The notes beneath the pieces were generated by a model. It saw only the letters and a list, made by a program, of their open reading frames with translations, was not told the DNA's origin and did not search any database. A DNA stretch of 64,000 bases, taken from positions 1 through 64,000 of the forward strand of contig CAJNOQ010000098.1 of NCBI GenBank assembly GCA_905250885.1, given 5' to 3'. Position numbers and translations under genes: made by a program. The stretch is from Didymodactylos carnosus. Lineage: Eukaryota > Rotifera > Eurotatoria > Philodinida > Philodinidae. Positions 1 through 16,700 of the stretch are shown one piece after another. How positions within the stretch are numbered: position 1 is the stretch's first letter; every line of letters begins with the position of its first letter.

Positions 1-2225
1 TAACATAGATTCTCACCTTTAAAGAATTCCTTGCTCGTTGATTATATAACTGAGTATCGACGGCTCTTTCCACATGTCCTGTAAATTTCGCCCAAATTAA
101 TCGTGCTAAATTCCAATCCACTTGTAAGCTTTCATGTTCAATAACGTTTGCGCCAGGTTGCTGCGTGTCTTTTTACACAATGACAGCAAAGCTGTCTGAA
201 ATATTTCACTTCTCACAAATGCCATTCGAATAAATACGAGGAAGTAATCGAGTGAACAAGTTGACGTTAAAACAAATGACAAATTTTGTTCACTTATGCA
301 ACCCTAAAAAATGAACAGATACGTAGGGAACTTGGAAGCATATTTGATAAATTCTGTAGAATTTTATTTCATCTCTTCAGATTTAATCAGAAAATATTTT
401 CTTTCACACGACATTATTCAAAAACCAGAGATTTCTAGAAACTCTATATCCGATAGAGCTACTACTCTTTGACAATACCATTGGAAAGAGTGCTATCAAA
501 AACCCTTAAAACCGGAGCTTTAGCTCAATCTGAGCGGCGTTTACTGTTTTAGTTTTCTCATGCAGCACGACTATTATCGGATTCAAAAAATAAGATACCC
601 AACGCCTCTTCGGATAACTCGGCAATGTGAAGAGATATCGAGAAACGGTTTTCGCTGACTTATAGCCAAGTCCAGGGCACATAGAACTATGGCAGGAAAA
701 CAATTTTCATTGGATCTCCATGGGTTTTCCAGAAGGATCTTTGGCAAACCAGTCGGAATATCTGGAAACTGAGATAGGAATCTATCTATTTTTTTCTATA
801 GATGGATAGTCCGATGTGTCTTCTCCAAAATGAGAACTAAGCGAACTCTTAATTTTTCCTGGTTCAGGTCTGGCATCGGATTTCCTGAGAGTCCTAAGAT
901 TGATGTCTCTTTAGATGTGGTAATTCCGAAAATGAATGGAAATAGATGTAATAAACCACGCTGAATTTCGTGGGAACATTTGCTTTTCAAATAAGCTTCA
1001 AAAACCTGGTGAAAACCTATATTAGTTGAAATAACGCAATTGTCCCTGTTTTTGAGTAAATTTAAAAAATTTATAACTCAGTCACAGTCCATCCAAATTA
1101 TGTCAGAATATCAAGATATAATCTAATTTACCTGCTCAGTACGATTATTTAATGGAGAATAGTAAGAAATACTCTTGTAGAACGGAAGATTTCTAGAAAA
1201 CCTTTTCAAAAATCGAAGTCTTTTCTGTTGATTTGTAAAGCTTTTATTGAACTGCATAGTATTGAACAGGTAAAATAGAGTACATATTGATATTCTGACA
1301 TAATGTTGATGAACTGTGACTAGGTTATAAATCTTTTAATTTTACTCAACAGGGAAAATTGAGTTATTTCAACTAATATGGGTTTTCACTCGGTTGTTGC
1401 ATTTTGTTCTGAAAACTAACATTGCCACGAGATTCAGCATAGCCGATAATCTATGTTTTCATTCATTTCTGACAGTCCCAAATCAGACGGCAGAGGAGTG
1501 CTAAGGCTTCAGGAAAATGTCCGTAGCTCCCGAACCACGGATTTCTAAGATGTCACTTAGATCTAGTTTTGTAGAGAACACTTCGGATTATATATCTATG
1601 AAAAAAGTATAATGTTAACTCCAATATTTATTTTGACACTGGCAAAACCTTTAGGGGGTTTCTAGAAAACTCGTAGAAAACCATAAGTTACTGAGATATA
1701 GTTTTGGCAACCTCGTACATTTGAAGTACATAGTTTAGCAAGTTCAAAACAAAAAACAAAATTTTAACTTTCCAGCTCTTGCTGCGAGAGAAGATCTCCA
1801 GAAAACCTTGTTTTTCAGCGAAAATGTATTTTCGGTTTATTTAACATATTATTTAGTAAGTTAGAACAGTATTTTATTATATTTATATAAGTGAATTATT
1901 ATGCTTGCACGTATATCACTCGAAAAACTAGATATCTTTGAAACCATTTTTATAGAGTTGAAAAAAACAAAAACAGTTCTTCTCTTCCTCTCTCTTTTCA
2001 ACTGTCTTTCGTCTTTCTAGGCAACTGCTATACATAATCGATGATTTTTTTTTCTGTATTTTTGAAAAAAATGTATTAAAATACTTTTTGTTGGCGTCAA
2101 ATATGTTTATTTATATCTATTTACCTGTATGTCAACCATGAATCTATATTGATTTTTTGATCTATTAGTACATTCCTATAATATATTTTTATACCTGTTT
2201 GTTAAGTTTTGAATATGTCTGAATA
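1..2225. other. Non-coding region with foldback repeat
   Basis: No exon-like structure or family resemblance was found here. Short open frames near 506-703 and 796-990 on the minus strand show no recognisable motif and look like chance frames. The stretch contains one long inverted repeat (1010-1389, listed separately) and AT-rich filler. Confidence 0.6.
1010..1389. repeat. Foldback (long inverted repeat), ~135-bp arms
   Basis: The stretch at about 1010-1145 is repeated in reverse complement at about 1250-1389 with scattered mismatches and small indels. Both outer ends carry a version of GTGAAAACCYATATTAGTTG. The ~105-bp centre is unique. No target-site duplication is clear. It resembles a foldback or MITE-type element without coding capacity; the mismatches suggest moderate age. 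Confidence 0.75.
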
Positions 2226-2264
2226 TTGAGTAAAATATTTAAAAAAATCGTGAATTGCATAATA

Positions 2265-2693
2265 ATGCATAGTTTTAATCCGTTTCGTTCAAAATCACAA
2301 CACTTCAAGAAAAATTCGCCTGATACCACAGTCGATAACAATAAACAGGCAGTGACTATATCGAGATTTGTTATTTATGAAAACAATGGAACTAGGATTA
2401 ATCAACAAAACCCATATATATTGGATAATGAAAACAATGATCAAGAACAGGTAGCATTTAGAGTTAACTTAATAAAGAATTGTAAAGCGATAATGTTTTT
2501 AGTGAAGATTAAACCATTAAGCCCTTCATCTAAATCTAATTTGGCAGAGCAATTGGCCTCTTTTAGGTCAGACAGTATATTGCGTGCCGCTCCATATTTG
2601 GTTTTACTAGAAGAAAAAAAAATATGCAGTTTTAAAACGGACAGCACAGTTGATAGGAAGGGATGGTATTTATGGATGGGAGGGAGCAAATAG
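2265..2693 (+). CDS. Unrecognised ORF, ~142 residues
   Basis: This is an open frame from an ATG at 2265 to TAG at 2693; the frame stays open a little upstream to 2226. The product would be basic and Asn/Ser/Lys-rich at the N-terminus (FNPFRSKSQHFKK) with a more hydrophobic middle (KAIMFLVKI) and a C-terminus ending WYLWMGGSK. No signal peptide, membrane segment or family motif is recognised. A 117-codon frame lies antisense over the same bases, which lowers confidence. It could be a lone exon, a taxon-restricted gene or a chance ORF in AT-rich DNA. Confidence 0.3.
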   Translation: MHSFNPFRSKSQHFKKNSPDTTVDNNKQAVTISRFVIYENNGTRINQQNPYILDNENNDQEQVAFRVNLIKNCKAIMFLVKIKPLSPSSKSNLAEQLASFRSDSILRAAPYLVLLEEKKICSFKTDSTVDRKGWYLWMGGSK

Positions 2694-4856
2694 AAATTCG
2701 ATGAAAAATGATCGAATTTGCGTTTTAGTTGTTTTATTTTACAAATGTATGCTTGAAAAATATTACTTTTATCTGATTGNTGATTGACTTTCATGAGTAG
2801 ATATCGATCTGTTTAGGTCTACAATAATGAGAAAATCGTTGAGGGGAAGAAGAGTGAGTCGAACAAGTGAATAAAATTAGTGCACCAAGCACTGAAGCAC
2901 ATTCTCATACAATAAATGAAAATTGATAAATAAATCTCAAGCATACTAGGGCTATAGGTAGTAGATAAACACGTTCTAACGGATAGAAAATGCTAAATAT
3001 ATTCTGTTTGTACCAAAACTGAACTCTGTTTAAACCCCTTAGAACTCTTGTCTTCAACTTCGAAGGATTTTTGTTTCTACTAGGTAGAAGAGAAATCGAA
3101 ACAGCTAGAATGGGATAATTTTGTACGTGCCACTGTATAAATTGATCTTTAAGTTAAGAAATTAAAAATATTCTGACATAAGATAAAACTGCAAGAATTG
3201 GGAAACACCTAGCTTATAAATAGATAGGACAAGAGATATAGATGTAAAGAGTTAGTTAAAAACTTTTATCCGTAACTATGGTGGTGGTTTTATGCCATCT
3301 TAATATAAATTTTTGTTTATAGATATCACTGAATAGTTGCGAATGTAATAGGACATATCAAGGACGATTATTGCCCCGTTCCTTGTAGTATGGATAGAAT
3401 AAAGGACACTGTACAAGTTATTTTAGTTTGTAAACGAAAAGAAACAATTACAGTCCTTTAGAATTAATTACCAATGTTCAATATTATTTCTGGTTTAAAT
3501 TATCCGCAAACTAAAACGAACAAAATTCTTATCGTGTTAGTAATAATCGATGATGTGAATATCTTTCGCTACTAATGGTAGTTTAAAAAAAGCAGATTAC
3601 TATAAATAGCAAACATAAAGCAGTTACTATAAATATTCTCATTAAGATAATTGGAAATTCAAAAAATTTGGTAGCATGTTGAAAAGAACATACAGTTGAA
3701 ATTCTACTCTTGTCTGTAATGAAATTGTTATTTCTAATGAAAGTCAAAGTGAAAGAAAACTGATATTACCATTAGATTCGGCATCATGCATAACCTCTAG
3801 GCTTTGACTTTTAAGTTGTAACCTCTTCGTTTAAGCACTTTTCTGTTATTTAGAATTCCTCTCATTAAATGGAAGAGCCATGTACAGGTATCTGTTTAAA
3901 TGTATAGTACAGGTGATATTTCTTACTCCATTCCGTGGCACAGCTGGTTCGCAAGCCAAACATTCTTTTTTTTTCTTCCGTACAACATTATTTAATATCT
4001 TCAGAACTATCTTGAACTGAAAAAGAGGGAAAGTGAGAACTTTGGTCCATATAAAGAGTGGACTAACTAAATGATACAGGAATTGAGAAATTTTCTTTGT
4101 TTGAATCGTCTCTCATCTTTTCGCTTGACTGCCCAACTTCTTCTAAGTAGTAATGAATAAAATAATTGAAATCACAAATTATGCTCACAATATTGTGAGA
4201 CTCGGAATTCGATACAACTTTTAAACGTTCTCAAAATAATAGTGAAATACACAGTCACTCTTTCACCCTGTTTACAGAGTTTCATTCAGTGTACTCAAAA
4301 ATCTCGTTCCTCAAGGCTATCAGAGACCCATATATTGAACATTTCAATTGTGGACTCTTTACATAATCTAGAAAGAACAGGCAGAATTCCACAACTATAA
4401 GTGTCAAGTCAATCGTACTGTGCAGTCTGAAGTATTTTAAAAAAAGACAAAGGCATTTTTAATTTACACGACCCGTTATTCAGCTTTTATGTGTTTCAGT
4501 CGCTTACTCGGTTCAACTTTCATTTTTTGAATAGGCAATTTATCGCCGTTTTATGTTTATCATGGACGCCAATATTATCATGGAAATGGTAGTGACAATG
4601 GACAAGATGAAAATGATGATGACATAAATATCGAACAGGCAGTTTGTTTTGTAAAGTGCAGTAATATATTTTCAATAGGATTATGTTGATCTTGATGGAA
4701 ATGTGAACGATGACGAAATCCAAAAACGATTACATAAAAGGAATGGAGTCTAAAACAAATGCCGAGCAAAAAATGCAAAAATATTATGGAAAACAACAAG
4801 AGATATATGAAAAAAATGCCGTATGCGTTAAATATGAAGTTGGATGTAATATGTTA
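2694..4856. other. Intergenic, nothing recognised
   Basis: AT-rich sequence with no supported exon, RNA gene or repeat boundary. Minus-strand frames around 4520-4800 are His/Phe-rich and show no family motif. An unresolved base occurs near 2780. Confidence 0.5.
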
Positions 4857-5218
4857 TTCCGTCACGATTTTTGTTGTTTTACGAGTGTCGTAGCGCTCGA
4901 ACAAAAGGAAATTCAAGGACCGTTTACATCTAGTCTTGTAGAGAAAAGTGAGCTGAACAAAATGTGATATTTTCTGTTTCCGCAGAGTGTCGTGGTTCTC
5001 AAATATAATAAAAGTTTTACGAGTCCCGTTTTGGCGGACTTTTGATTGGGGCTCGTACAAATTTTGTTGTACTTGACGACCACCATATTCTGCGAAAACG
5101 GAAAATATCACATTTTGTTCAGCTCACTTTTCTCTATAAGACTAGATGTAAACAATTCCTTAGTTTCCTTTTGTTCGAACGCCAAGAGAGTCGCAAAACA
5201 ACAAAAATCGTGACGGAA
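4857..5218. repeat. Foldback repeat, ~140-bp arms
   Basis: The left arm begins TTCCGTCACGATTTTTGTTG at about 4857 and the right arm ends with its reverse complement at about 5218. The arms meet around a spacer near 5000-5075. Two overlapping open frames, one on each strand, encode the same peptide word HFVQLTFLYKTRCK simply because the arms are inverted copies; they are not treated as genes. Confidence 0.8.
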
Positions 5219-5612
5219 TCACGCGTTACGTGGATAAGCCGCATGAATCTAATACTTGTCTTGAAGATTTCAATTAAGCAACATCCATTTTCTATGGAAT
5301 CATAGCGAACTTTTGTCAGTCTGTAAAACTCTGATAGTATTTAATAAACTACCTGTCGCTCGCATTCGTGAACAACTGTTTGATTGGTTTTCATTCAAAT
5401 AGATTTTAGATTTTTTTAATCACACATTTCTATCATAGAAACATTTGAACACACAAGAAAAAAAAATATAATGTGTATAATACGTAATACGTCTATGTAC
5501 AAAAATGAGAGAGTAATTAACTCGAGAGAAGTAACAAAAAAAACACAGAAAGCAAAAAAATAAAAATAAACAGAAAAAATGCAGAACCGAATTTTATGAC
5601 GATACGACTATT
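5219..5612. other. 3' flank of the glass gene
   Basis: No gene seen. AT-rich sequence with A-rich runs between the foldback repeat and the stop codon of the minus-strand glass gene; it probably contains that gene's 3' UTR and polyadenylation signal (TTTATT-like words read on the plus strand). Confidence 0.4.
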
Positions 5613-7724
<2,112 letters not shown>

Positions 7725-7735
7725 TTTGTCTTATA

Positions 7736-10700
7736 CTGAAAAGGATGACTTAATTGTGTTGAGAGGAGAAGAAATATTATTGTTATTATTATTACATAAA
7801 ACTTCTAATTAGAATTGTGTATTTGTCCACTGTATACAGCTTTTCTTTTCACGAAGAAACCTTTTTACCGAAATATATGTGCATAATCACAAGAGTAGAG
7901 AGAAAAAGAAAAAATTTAGATTGTGCATGAGAGAAAAAAAAAGCTCTTCTCTTATCTCTCTATACTAGAAACAAACTTACTAATATAATAAGCTATTAAA
8001 TGATTGACTAGTAACGAGAAAGAAAGAAAGAGAAAGAAAGAATGAGAAAAGAAAATATATGTATTTTTAATGATGTTGTTCGACACCAGTTAAACAACGT
8101 CATTATTGTTTTTTTCTTCTTTTCTCAGCCATCAAACATAATGTCCGATATATTATTTGCTTTTTTATAATTTTCTAATTGGTTAAATGAAAAAAAGTAT
8201 ATATTTCTTCAGACGAATCAAATTTTTTTGCGTGAAATGAAACTGAGCACATGAGTGAATATTTTATATTAGAATAGAAAAAAAAACTTTTTCCGAATAA
8301 AATCTCTTTTTAGCATGATGATTGAGTGTAGAAAACTTATTATAAAATAACGACGCAAATCTACGGTTTCTTTTTTCTTCATATTGGGGGTACGTAGAGC
8401 AATATAGTAATCAGACTAGTGTCTGTTGTTGGCATTTTTGTTTTGCAGGACGTTCAAATTGAGAGAGTAATTTTGATAAAATATTGCGGACATTCGAAAC
8501 TAAATCATTCGAAATTTGGAGTATTCTTCCATATGTCTTTTATTTTCAGCTGTAGTATACTGAAAGTCTCAAAAATAATAACAACTTTTTATAATTATTT
8601 TTAGGTCAGCATTAAATTTTAAACACATATCGCAAAGAGAAGCACAATAAAACCGGTGTCTTCTCTCTATCTAGACTAAAAATTTTACAAAAAATGAAAA
8701 AGTATTCTCTGTCTTATTCATGATTCAAACGCGTCTGGCTTCATCATAAAATCATCTTGTTTAAGATGTGAGTAGTTTTTCAATAAAAGAAAATAAAAAT
8801 AAATTCTACGACACTGAATGCAAACAATAAAAAAATTTTGCATCAGACAAATGGAAAATTTATTTTTTAATTGTATAATTTCTACAACTGATTTTCCTCT
8901 AATTTGTGGAAGTTATACAAAAAAGAAACTATTTCAAATAAATAAACAACAAATTTTTTTGATGAACATGCAACGTTTTTCTTTCTAAAAAGAAACCTTT
9001 TCAATAAACTAACTAGATTGTTTTTCATTTGTACAATAATAAAAAAAAAAGAAGAAAATGTCAGTAGTATAAATAAATTTAAAATTGATCATATTCTGTT
9101 ACCTTTTACAATAAAAATTCTATGGTTTTCAGAAAAACAGTTCAAAATAACCCAATTCTTGAAAAAACAACAGGTGAAGTTATAGTCAAAAATTTGGCTT
9201 AAATATGTCTAAGTTACATATGGATTACCGACACTATAGTGTGGTGCATTTATTGAAAATTGATTATTCATTTCTCATATATTATTTTATTCTTGATGTT
9301 TGAAGTAGAGTTCTTGATTTTTCTATTACATAGTAAATAAAACTTGATGATGATGTACAAATAGATGAATGAGAAAGAGAGAAAAGAAATTTTTATTATT
9401 TGTTATACATAATAAGAAAAAAAGAAATGATGAAAATTATGAAACAAGAAAAAAAACAATGACAGTATCGTGAGGGAAAAGGAGGAGTAAATAGTGAAGA
9501 TATCAAAAAAGCTGATTATCATAAAATGATGTAACATTTTCATAGACATTTTTTACTAATGAGAGAGAAGGTGTAAATTAAAATGTTCAAAATACTATAG
9601 AAGAGTGTTACAAATAATTAAGTATGATCTCTTTCTAAATCAATTGGAGTTAATTTCGTACTCAACAAAAACAAAATTGGTTTGGCCAATGAAACATACA
9701 CACTTACATAGAAGATTTTGAATTCTTTCTGTATTAAATAATCAAAATGATCCTGCAGATTAATTTTCAGTTAGTGTACACATTTCTCACCCATTAATAG
9801 TATATTTATGAGTATATTTGACAATAAAATGCATATGTATACAAATACATATCGTCTGCCTATACTTGATACACATATTGAAAGGAAGAGAGAGAGAGAG
9901 AGAAAGTATCTGTAGTTGTTTATATAGTTTACCGTTCATTTTTCTTCTTTTTTTAAAAGATTTTCTCTAACAGTAGTCGAAAAACAACAACGAAATGAAC
10001 AGGGACACTTTAAACTTAGTTCCTATACCTATTGTAGAGTCAACACATTTGTAATAATGTTTGCTTATTGAAGAAGTCGTTATAAAAACATTTTTGACTT
10101 ATTAGTTTACTAATTCTATATGCGTATAGAAAATGTATGAGTACTTGACCCGCCTCTTAATAATCAAACAAGTTTATCTATTGTAACTCCATGTATTTAT
10201 CTGAAAACGAAATTTATTAATGGATTACGTCAAATAAGTAAGCAAGATAAACGTCGTCAGACAATATGGCACACATTGAATATCATATACAAATGATTCT
10301 CGAATTGCTCAAAAGTATAACAGCAAATAAAATAATATGAATAGACTCACTACTAACATATAGTGAGAGTCTACAAAGAAATGAATTCTCTGATTGGTAC
10401 AATTCTCAACTATTTGATGTGATGAAGTAATCGATTGATTGTATATTTTATTCTTCATTAATTTTTCTATTTTTTCTATTATTTTAAGCTTCTGAATTGT
10501 GAATAAAAAAACTTTGATAAGCAGATAGATTATTGTCATTTCTATTCGGTATTAGTGATCTGTTTAGAAAAAAAAATCAATAAGATTTAGTTACACAAAA
10601 TTTTTCCTTCTTTTTGAGACTGATTACGATTATTACACGTGTTTTATAATAGAAAAGATGTGCCGTTTTTCTCTTTTTTTGATTTCTTAATCTTTCTATC

Positions 10701-13700
10701 CATACAGTATACTACGTAGCTATATACACATAAATATACAGATATATATGTTCAAAGACAAATTCATTATACAACATCAATAAGTTAAATCAACCTTCAT
10801 TAAACGATTTCAAATGATAACTATAGAGCTAATTAGAAACGATCAAATTACTTCAGTTCTACTCTGTTTAAGCAAATCAATCAGATAAATATCGTTTTAA
10901 CAGCGAATACTGTCGAACAAATTGCCATTTCGCTTACAGAAATCCTATGTAGAAAATATAAGCGATGATGATATTTGTAACTCAAAAACAAAATGTCTAT
11001 ATAAGCAGTAGAGAAGCAGATAGGATGTCGGATAATAAGAGCAAAAAAATAAGATACTGACTTTTGTTCTATTGCTCATATCATCAGCTATTTAAGGGTA
11101 ATAGTATGTTCACGAGAGAATTTAAAGGAGTGCGCATCCTCCACTATTTCAAGAATTTTCTTTTACACATTCTGGCTACCACTTTCTGTTCTTGGTCGCA
11201 GTCCTATTTAAAGATACTCTTGTCTTTTCTAATTGGTTATTACTTTGTTACCCTTATCAAGTTCACTTTGATACTTACTAGTCTGCCTTGCATCTGAAGG
11301 TACTTCTCCAGTTTTTTGTAATAATGAAAAGCACAACGATTGATTCTATAACGTTTTTGTTTATGAAAACGTCTTTAATTATATCCAATCTCCTTTCAAT
11401 GTATATATCCACAAAAAAACACGAGAAAAAACTTTATATTTGAAAAAAATCGAAACTGAGGGTTTCATTTACCCTTCAAATGTATAAATAATATCAACGT
11501 CGTTGGTTCGATTTCTCATCATTTCCGAGGTTTCTCAAAAGATTAGACACAGCGAAGCCCATTTAAAGTTTTTACATTGTCTAATCGATACGTTCCGATA
11601 AGTTAAAAATTTTCTTATGTTTCTCTTTTTCTCTTTTTCTAACAAAAAAAAAAAAATAGTATTGACGGCAATAAAATCATCTTTTGACATTATTATCATA
11701 TTAAATTTATAATTTTCAATAATCGTTTGTTTTTACTGCATAAAATAACATAATTTACCATTTTTTGTTAAATTTGTGAATAAAAGTTTTTTTCTTTTCA
11801 CATTCTTTTCTATAAATCCGTGTAAGCTTGGTGTTTTTATTGAATTTTAGCACCATCCACACAATAAAATCGTGATTCTATCGTTCAAATCTGTTGTCAT
11901 CTGGTGAACAGTTTCCAAAACGCTACTTTAATAATAGTACTTTGCATTTTTACAATCCTCGCAGAAATTGAAACTAAACAAATTGTTATCGTATCATAAA
12001 ACATATCAAGTAATCTCATCATACAAGATGATGTTTTTTTAAAACCAAAAGAAAAATGCTATTCAATAAACTATTTGAACTTATTTTTTTCTCATTTTAC
12101 ACATCATGTTTTGATGATAATGACAAAAAAAGTTGAAAACAAACAGAATAATATGAATATTTTTTATTCTCCTTTTAATTTTATTTTTGTTTTATGGATG
12201 GTACTTGATTTTTAGTCAACATAGTTCAAACGACGAACGAAAGAGTACGTGCTTCTATGATGAAGATGATGATAATTCGGCTTCGTGCATGAGAACAAGT
12301 GTGGTGTTGTGTTGTGTTGTATATGTACATCAGTCTGTCGGCAATATAATAACTACGGGAGAAGAAAGAAAGAATAACAGAATTCATATTTCTTATCTTT
12401 ACATACATCTATACAGTAATAGAGTATAGAATAATATAACAGAATAACAAGAAAAAGAGAAGAAGAAGAAAGAGACATTCAATTATACATTTAATTCCTT
12501 TTGGGTAAGGAGGTTGTTCTGTTCTGATAGTGGGACCGCAGATATTGAATTTGTAAAAACAAACAAAAAGTCATTATACTCTATTGTATGTGTGTGAATA
12601 TGGGACATATTGCTTGTCAATAGACAAACGAAAAAAAAGAAGAAAGAACTGTACTATATATTCGCAATTATTAGCTATATTGGATAGATTTTATCAATTG
12701 TTCTGAATTGTTCCTGGTAAAAACAAATTTTCTTGAATATGAAGTATACCAATCAACTTTTCTGGCTCTGAAGAATTTGTTTGTTTATTTCCAGGCACTG
12801 TGATGAGTATATCGAGTCTAGCACTTAGTAGACTGTGTATAAGTGAGAAAGAGCTCGGATCTCTGAATTTTGTAAAATGTATGCATCTGACACTCAATAC
12901 TCGTAATAGAGCACCAAATACTCAGTCAGATTTGTACATGTGAAACAATCGAAAATGTCAAATTAAAAAGTCAGACGCGAGCGAGGATTGTTCAAGCGGC
13001 ATCTTCACGTCTACTCCGTAACTGCTATTTAAGAAAATCAACAATTACGGTTAAAATAATCAATGTCGCCTCTCCATCCATTTAACAGACTATAGTCTTT
13101 AATCGTTAGTCAATTCTCTTATTCTTATCTATTCAACCTGTTACAAAAATCATTGAAAATAGTACCAGTTACGTCTAGAATATAGTGTTTTGGGATGTTC
13201 CTACATCAGTTTCAGTTGACGTAGTAAGTGTAATAAATGAATCATACAGATAATTTTAATTGAAAATATTTTAGAAAATAAAAGAATAAAAAATGTGCCC
13301 AACTTTTTAGAATACAAAAAATTTCTTAGAAAATCTATTCTGAGTTTAATTAGATTAAATTTTTTTATCAGAATATTGGTCATCTGACTGAGGATAGCAG
13401 TTTTTTTTGACGGATCCCTATTTGATTGAAAATCTAAAGTGGTTGAATAAGGTACGAGAATTTGGAAGAATTATTAAAAAAGCCAAAAATTGTTTAGTTT
13501 AAATCTTTCACATAAATAGGGGCCTTTTATCATTTCTATTCAATATGGTAGACGAATTCGAGGATAAAATTGTTCTTTATCAATATATCTCCATTAAATA
13601 TGTTATTTTTAACTTAAATTGCTTGTTCGTTCATAGAGTCAAAAGAAAATTTATTGAAAAGTCTATTTTCTTCTCTGTAAAAAAAAAAGAAATAGTCACA

Positions 13701-16700
13701 CACAAACAGACAAAGAAGCATTAGAAATGCATATTTTTTCGATACAAAATAAATAATCTGGTGTTAATTTTAAGTGATATTAAAAAAAGTGTCACGAAAA
13801 TGAAATGTACACAAACTATACTTAGTACCCATATCTCATAGTAACCATTACACTAAGTCTAACAGCTAGATACGAAAAGAGAAGCTGTACTTTTGCCTTT
13901 TACAATTTCAGTCAGTCAACTGAAATTATACTATGCAATATTGATATTAAATGTCTTTGCAAGACAAGAATTAGTCAATTGCTTAAAACATGTATATAAT
14001 TTTGCAAAATTTTATTTCGTTGAATGATTTACACGTTAATTGGATGCACTCTATAGAAATCCTTCATGACCAGATGTATGTGTTGTAAAGCTCCTTTCTA
14101 GTTCATAACATAACTTCATCTTTTATCAATTTGAAAAAATACATTTTCTAAACAATATTCTAGAAACAAATCATACAAGTACGTTACATTTCCGCAATTA
14201 TTTCATCATATTGTTCATGGAATATGTTTCAATTTAAATTAGCTAGCACATATTTGATATTGTTTATCCGTCTGTTATTTAGAAAAATTGAATTTACCTG
14301 TTTGAATCTCGAAGACGATGTGTAAAATCGTTTGTTGTTGAGTTAATATATAGTTTTGGATGAAAATAAGTCATTAGAAATTGAAAAACATCAGAATTTA
14401 ATAATATAAGAAAGAAAAGATGTTTCAAATATTAGATAAAGATAATTTTTTTTAACATTGGCATCATTGTAACGAACTGATTTCTCGCGATTTGTTAATA
14501 ATCACTTTTTTCTTTCTGTCTCTCTCTATTAATATTAGTATTTTTTTTTCTAAACGAGCTTCGTTTGTGTAATTTTTGTAATTTTATTGAAACCCTACAA
14601 TCAAATATGTAGACAAATACACACATCGAATGATGATTTGTCTTGAGTCTTGAGCAGCAGTATTAGCTGCAACAAAATACGAAACGATATGCAAAGAAAA
14701 AAATAATTGAGTATTCCATACAGAAAAAGTGTATAAGGATGAAAAGCATAGAGGAATTAGGTAAAACATTTTTTTTTTTAGAATCGAACATGATCCTGTT
14801 TATTGATCATTTTAGGATATGAGTAAGAAGTGTTTTGTGTAAGTTAAACTATGATTTTCTACAATGGTTATCATATCTGAATTGCTAAAGATTTCTAGGC
14901 TAGGTATGGCAAAATTAAGTGAGGGTAATAATAGTCTGTTAAGATGAACTATCATGTAGTGTTTGAGTTTTCATTTTAATTTCTTGTATATCCCCTCTCG
15001 TCTTCAAACCATTGTTAAATAAATAATTAATGTCACGATCAACAGAAGCCGTATTGAATGACTGAATATTAGAGATCAGGTTAATCATAATAGAATACAG
15101 AGGTAAAAAAAAGAAGAAGAATAATGAATGATGGATAGAATAAAAGTTGAAGGCATTAATACCATCATCGTCTATACAAAAAAGAAAAGAAATGTTAAAA
15201 CTCTACTTGATTAAACTTCGAAATTTATTTCATCAAAACTTGTATGATTTTAATTGTTACTTAGGCATATATAGAAAACTAGTTTGAAAAGGTTTCACAC
15301 CTGCATATATATGTGTCTTAAATCATGCAAAGAAATGAGCACTTTATGAATTTTCACGAAAACATTATATACACATTTACACCACTATTACCCTCGAAGA
15401 TCTGTTGAAATGAAAGAAAAATATGGACGAAAATTATTGTATTTTAACATTTTTACCAATTGAATTTTTATACAAATTAAACCGCAGATTCGTCATCCGG
15501 ATTAAAAACTTAACCGAACTATGTAGATCGTATCACCTTTACATAGTTTTCATTTTCATTTTTCAGTATGAGCTAAGAATTTTTTTTGTCGCCTAGGACA
15601 GCACATAGAAAATAGTTTCGTCTTTCGAACTTTTTCGATCTCTTCATCAATATTTACCATAAACTGTAGTCGTTTTCAAGAATAAATTCTGGAATTTTTG
15701 AATCTGAAATATTTAAAATGCATCTTTCTGCCTATGATACAATCAAATCTGAATAATGCAATTTAACACACTTTATTCAGTAAAACTGACAGTATTTTTT
15801 CGATAAAAGCAATGTCTTTTCTACTTTTAAACGCGATATTTGTAAACAGTATGGTCGACTGTCTATAGTCCATGCAATTCTAAACAAATAGAAAAAACGC
15901 TTTTTGAAAAACATAAGTAAGTATTATAGACATTAAAAGTCTGATATTAAAATTCTAGAAATCGAATTGTAAAATCTAGCCACATACGTTTCTGATCGAA
16001 AAAATCAGTTTTGTTCAAAAAGGATTTGCTAAATTAACTATCCTCTTTCTTTTGATCTAAACAGCTCAGGTCACAACGTGCACTCAAAAAGGAAGTGTAT
16101 GGTACGAAACGGAAAAGAGCTTTTTCATTTTCTGTTATAATATATGGCCTTTTGTTTTTGAAAATCCGTATCAAAAAGCACATTAGAAAAAGGATTAATC
16201 GCTAAATTCCTATTTACTTTATAGTTTCTTGTAAAAAGACATATTTTATAGTTGTAAATGCATCAATATACTAAAACAGCGCAGAAAATATCAATGAATT
16301 GAAGAAACGATTATGAGGAAAACATATTTTTACATCGATTATCAACTGAAGTGGTACACCGGTGGGATTTAAGCAGAAATCCATCCTTAAAGTTATTGTG
16401 CGACTGCCAGTGTTTATTGCATCAATCGGAGTATTATTTTATTTAACACTTTCTCCAGAGACATCCGTTATATTTTCGTTTTTCACACCACGTTTCAAAA
16501 TTTGACCATCCATGTTATCGTTCCTACAATTTAACGTTGTTCCATCGTGGTTTCTACTTCAAAAACATATTCAACCATGAGGCCCGGCAACATCCATCTT
16601 TTATGCCGATGAATTGTTCTGTTTTGAAGCCTACTGGAAGATTGCAGTTAGGAAATGATCATTGTTAAGCTTCTGACCGATTATTGAAAATACCCTGATT

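Noticed and set aside
4520-4799. Two overlapping minus-strand frames rich in His and Phe
   Set aside because: They arise from a repetitive GATGAT/AATGG composition, have no splice partners and no family motif.
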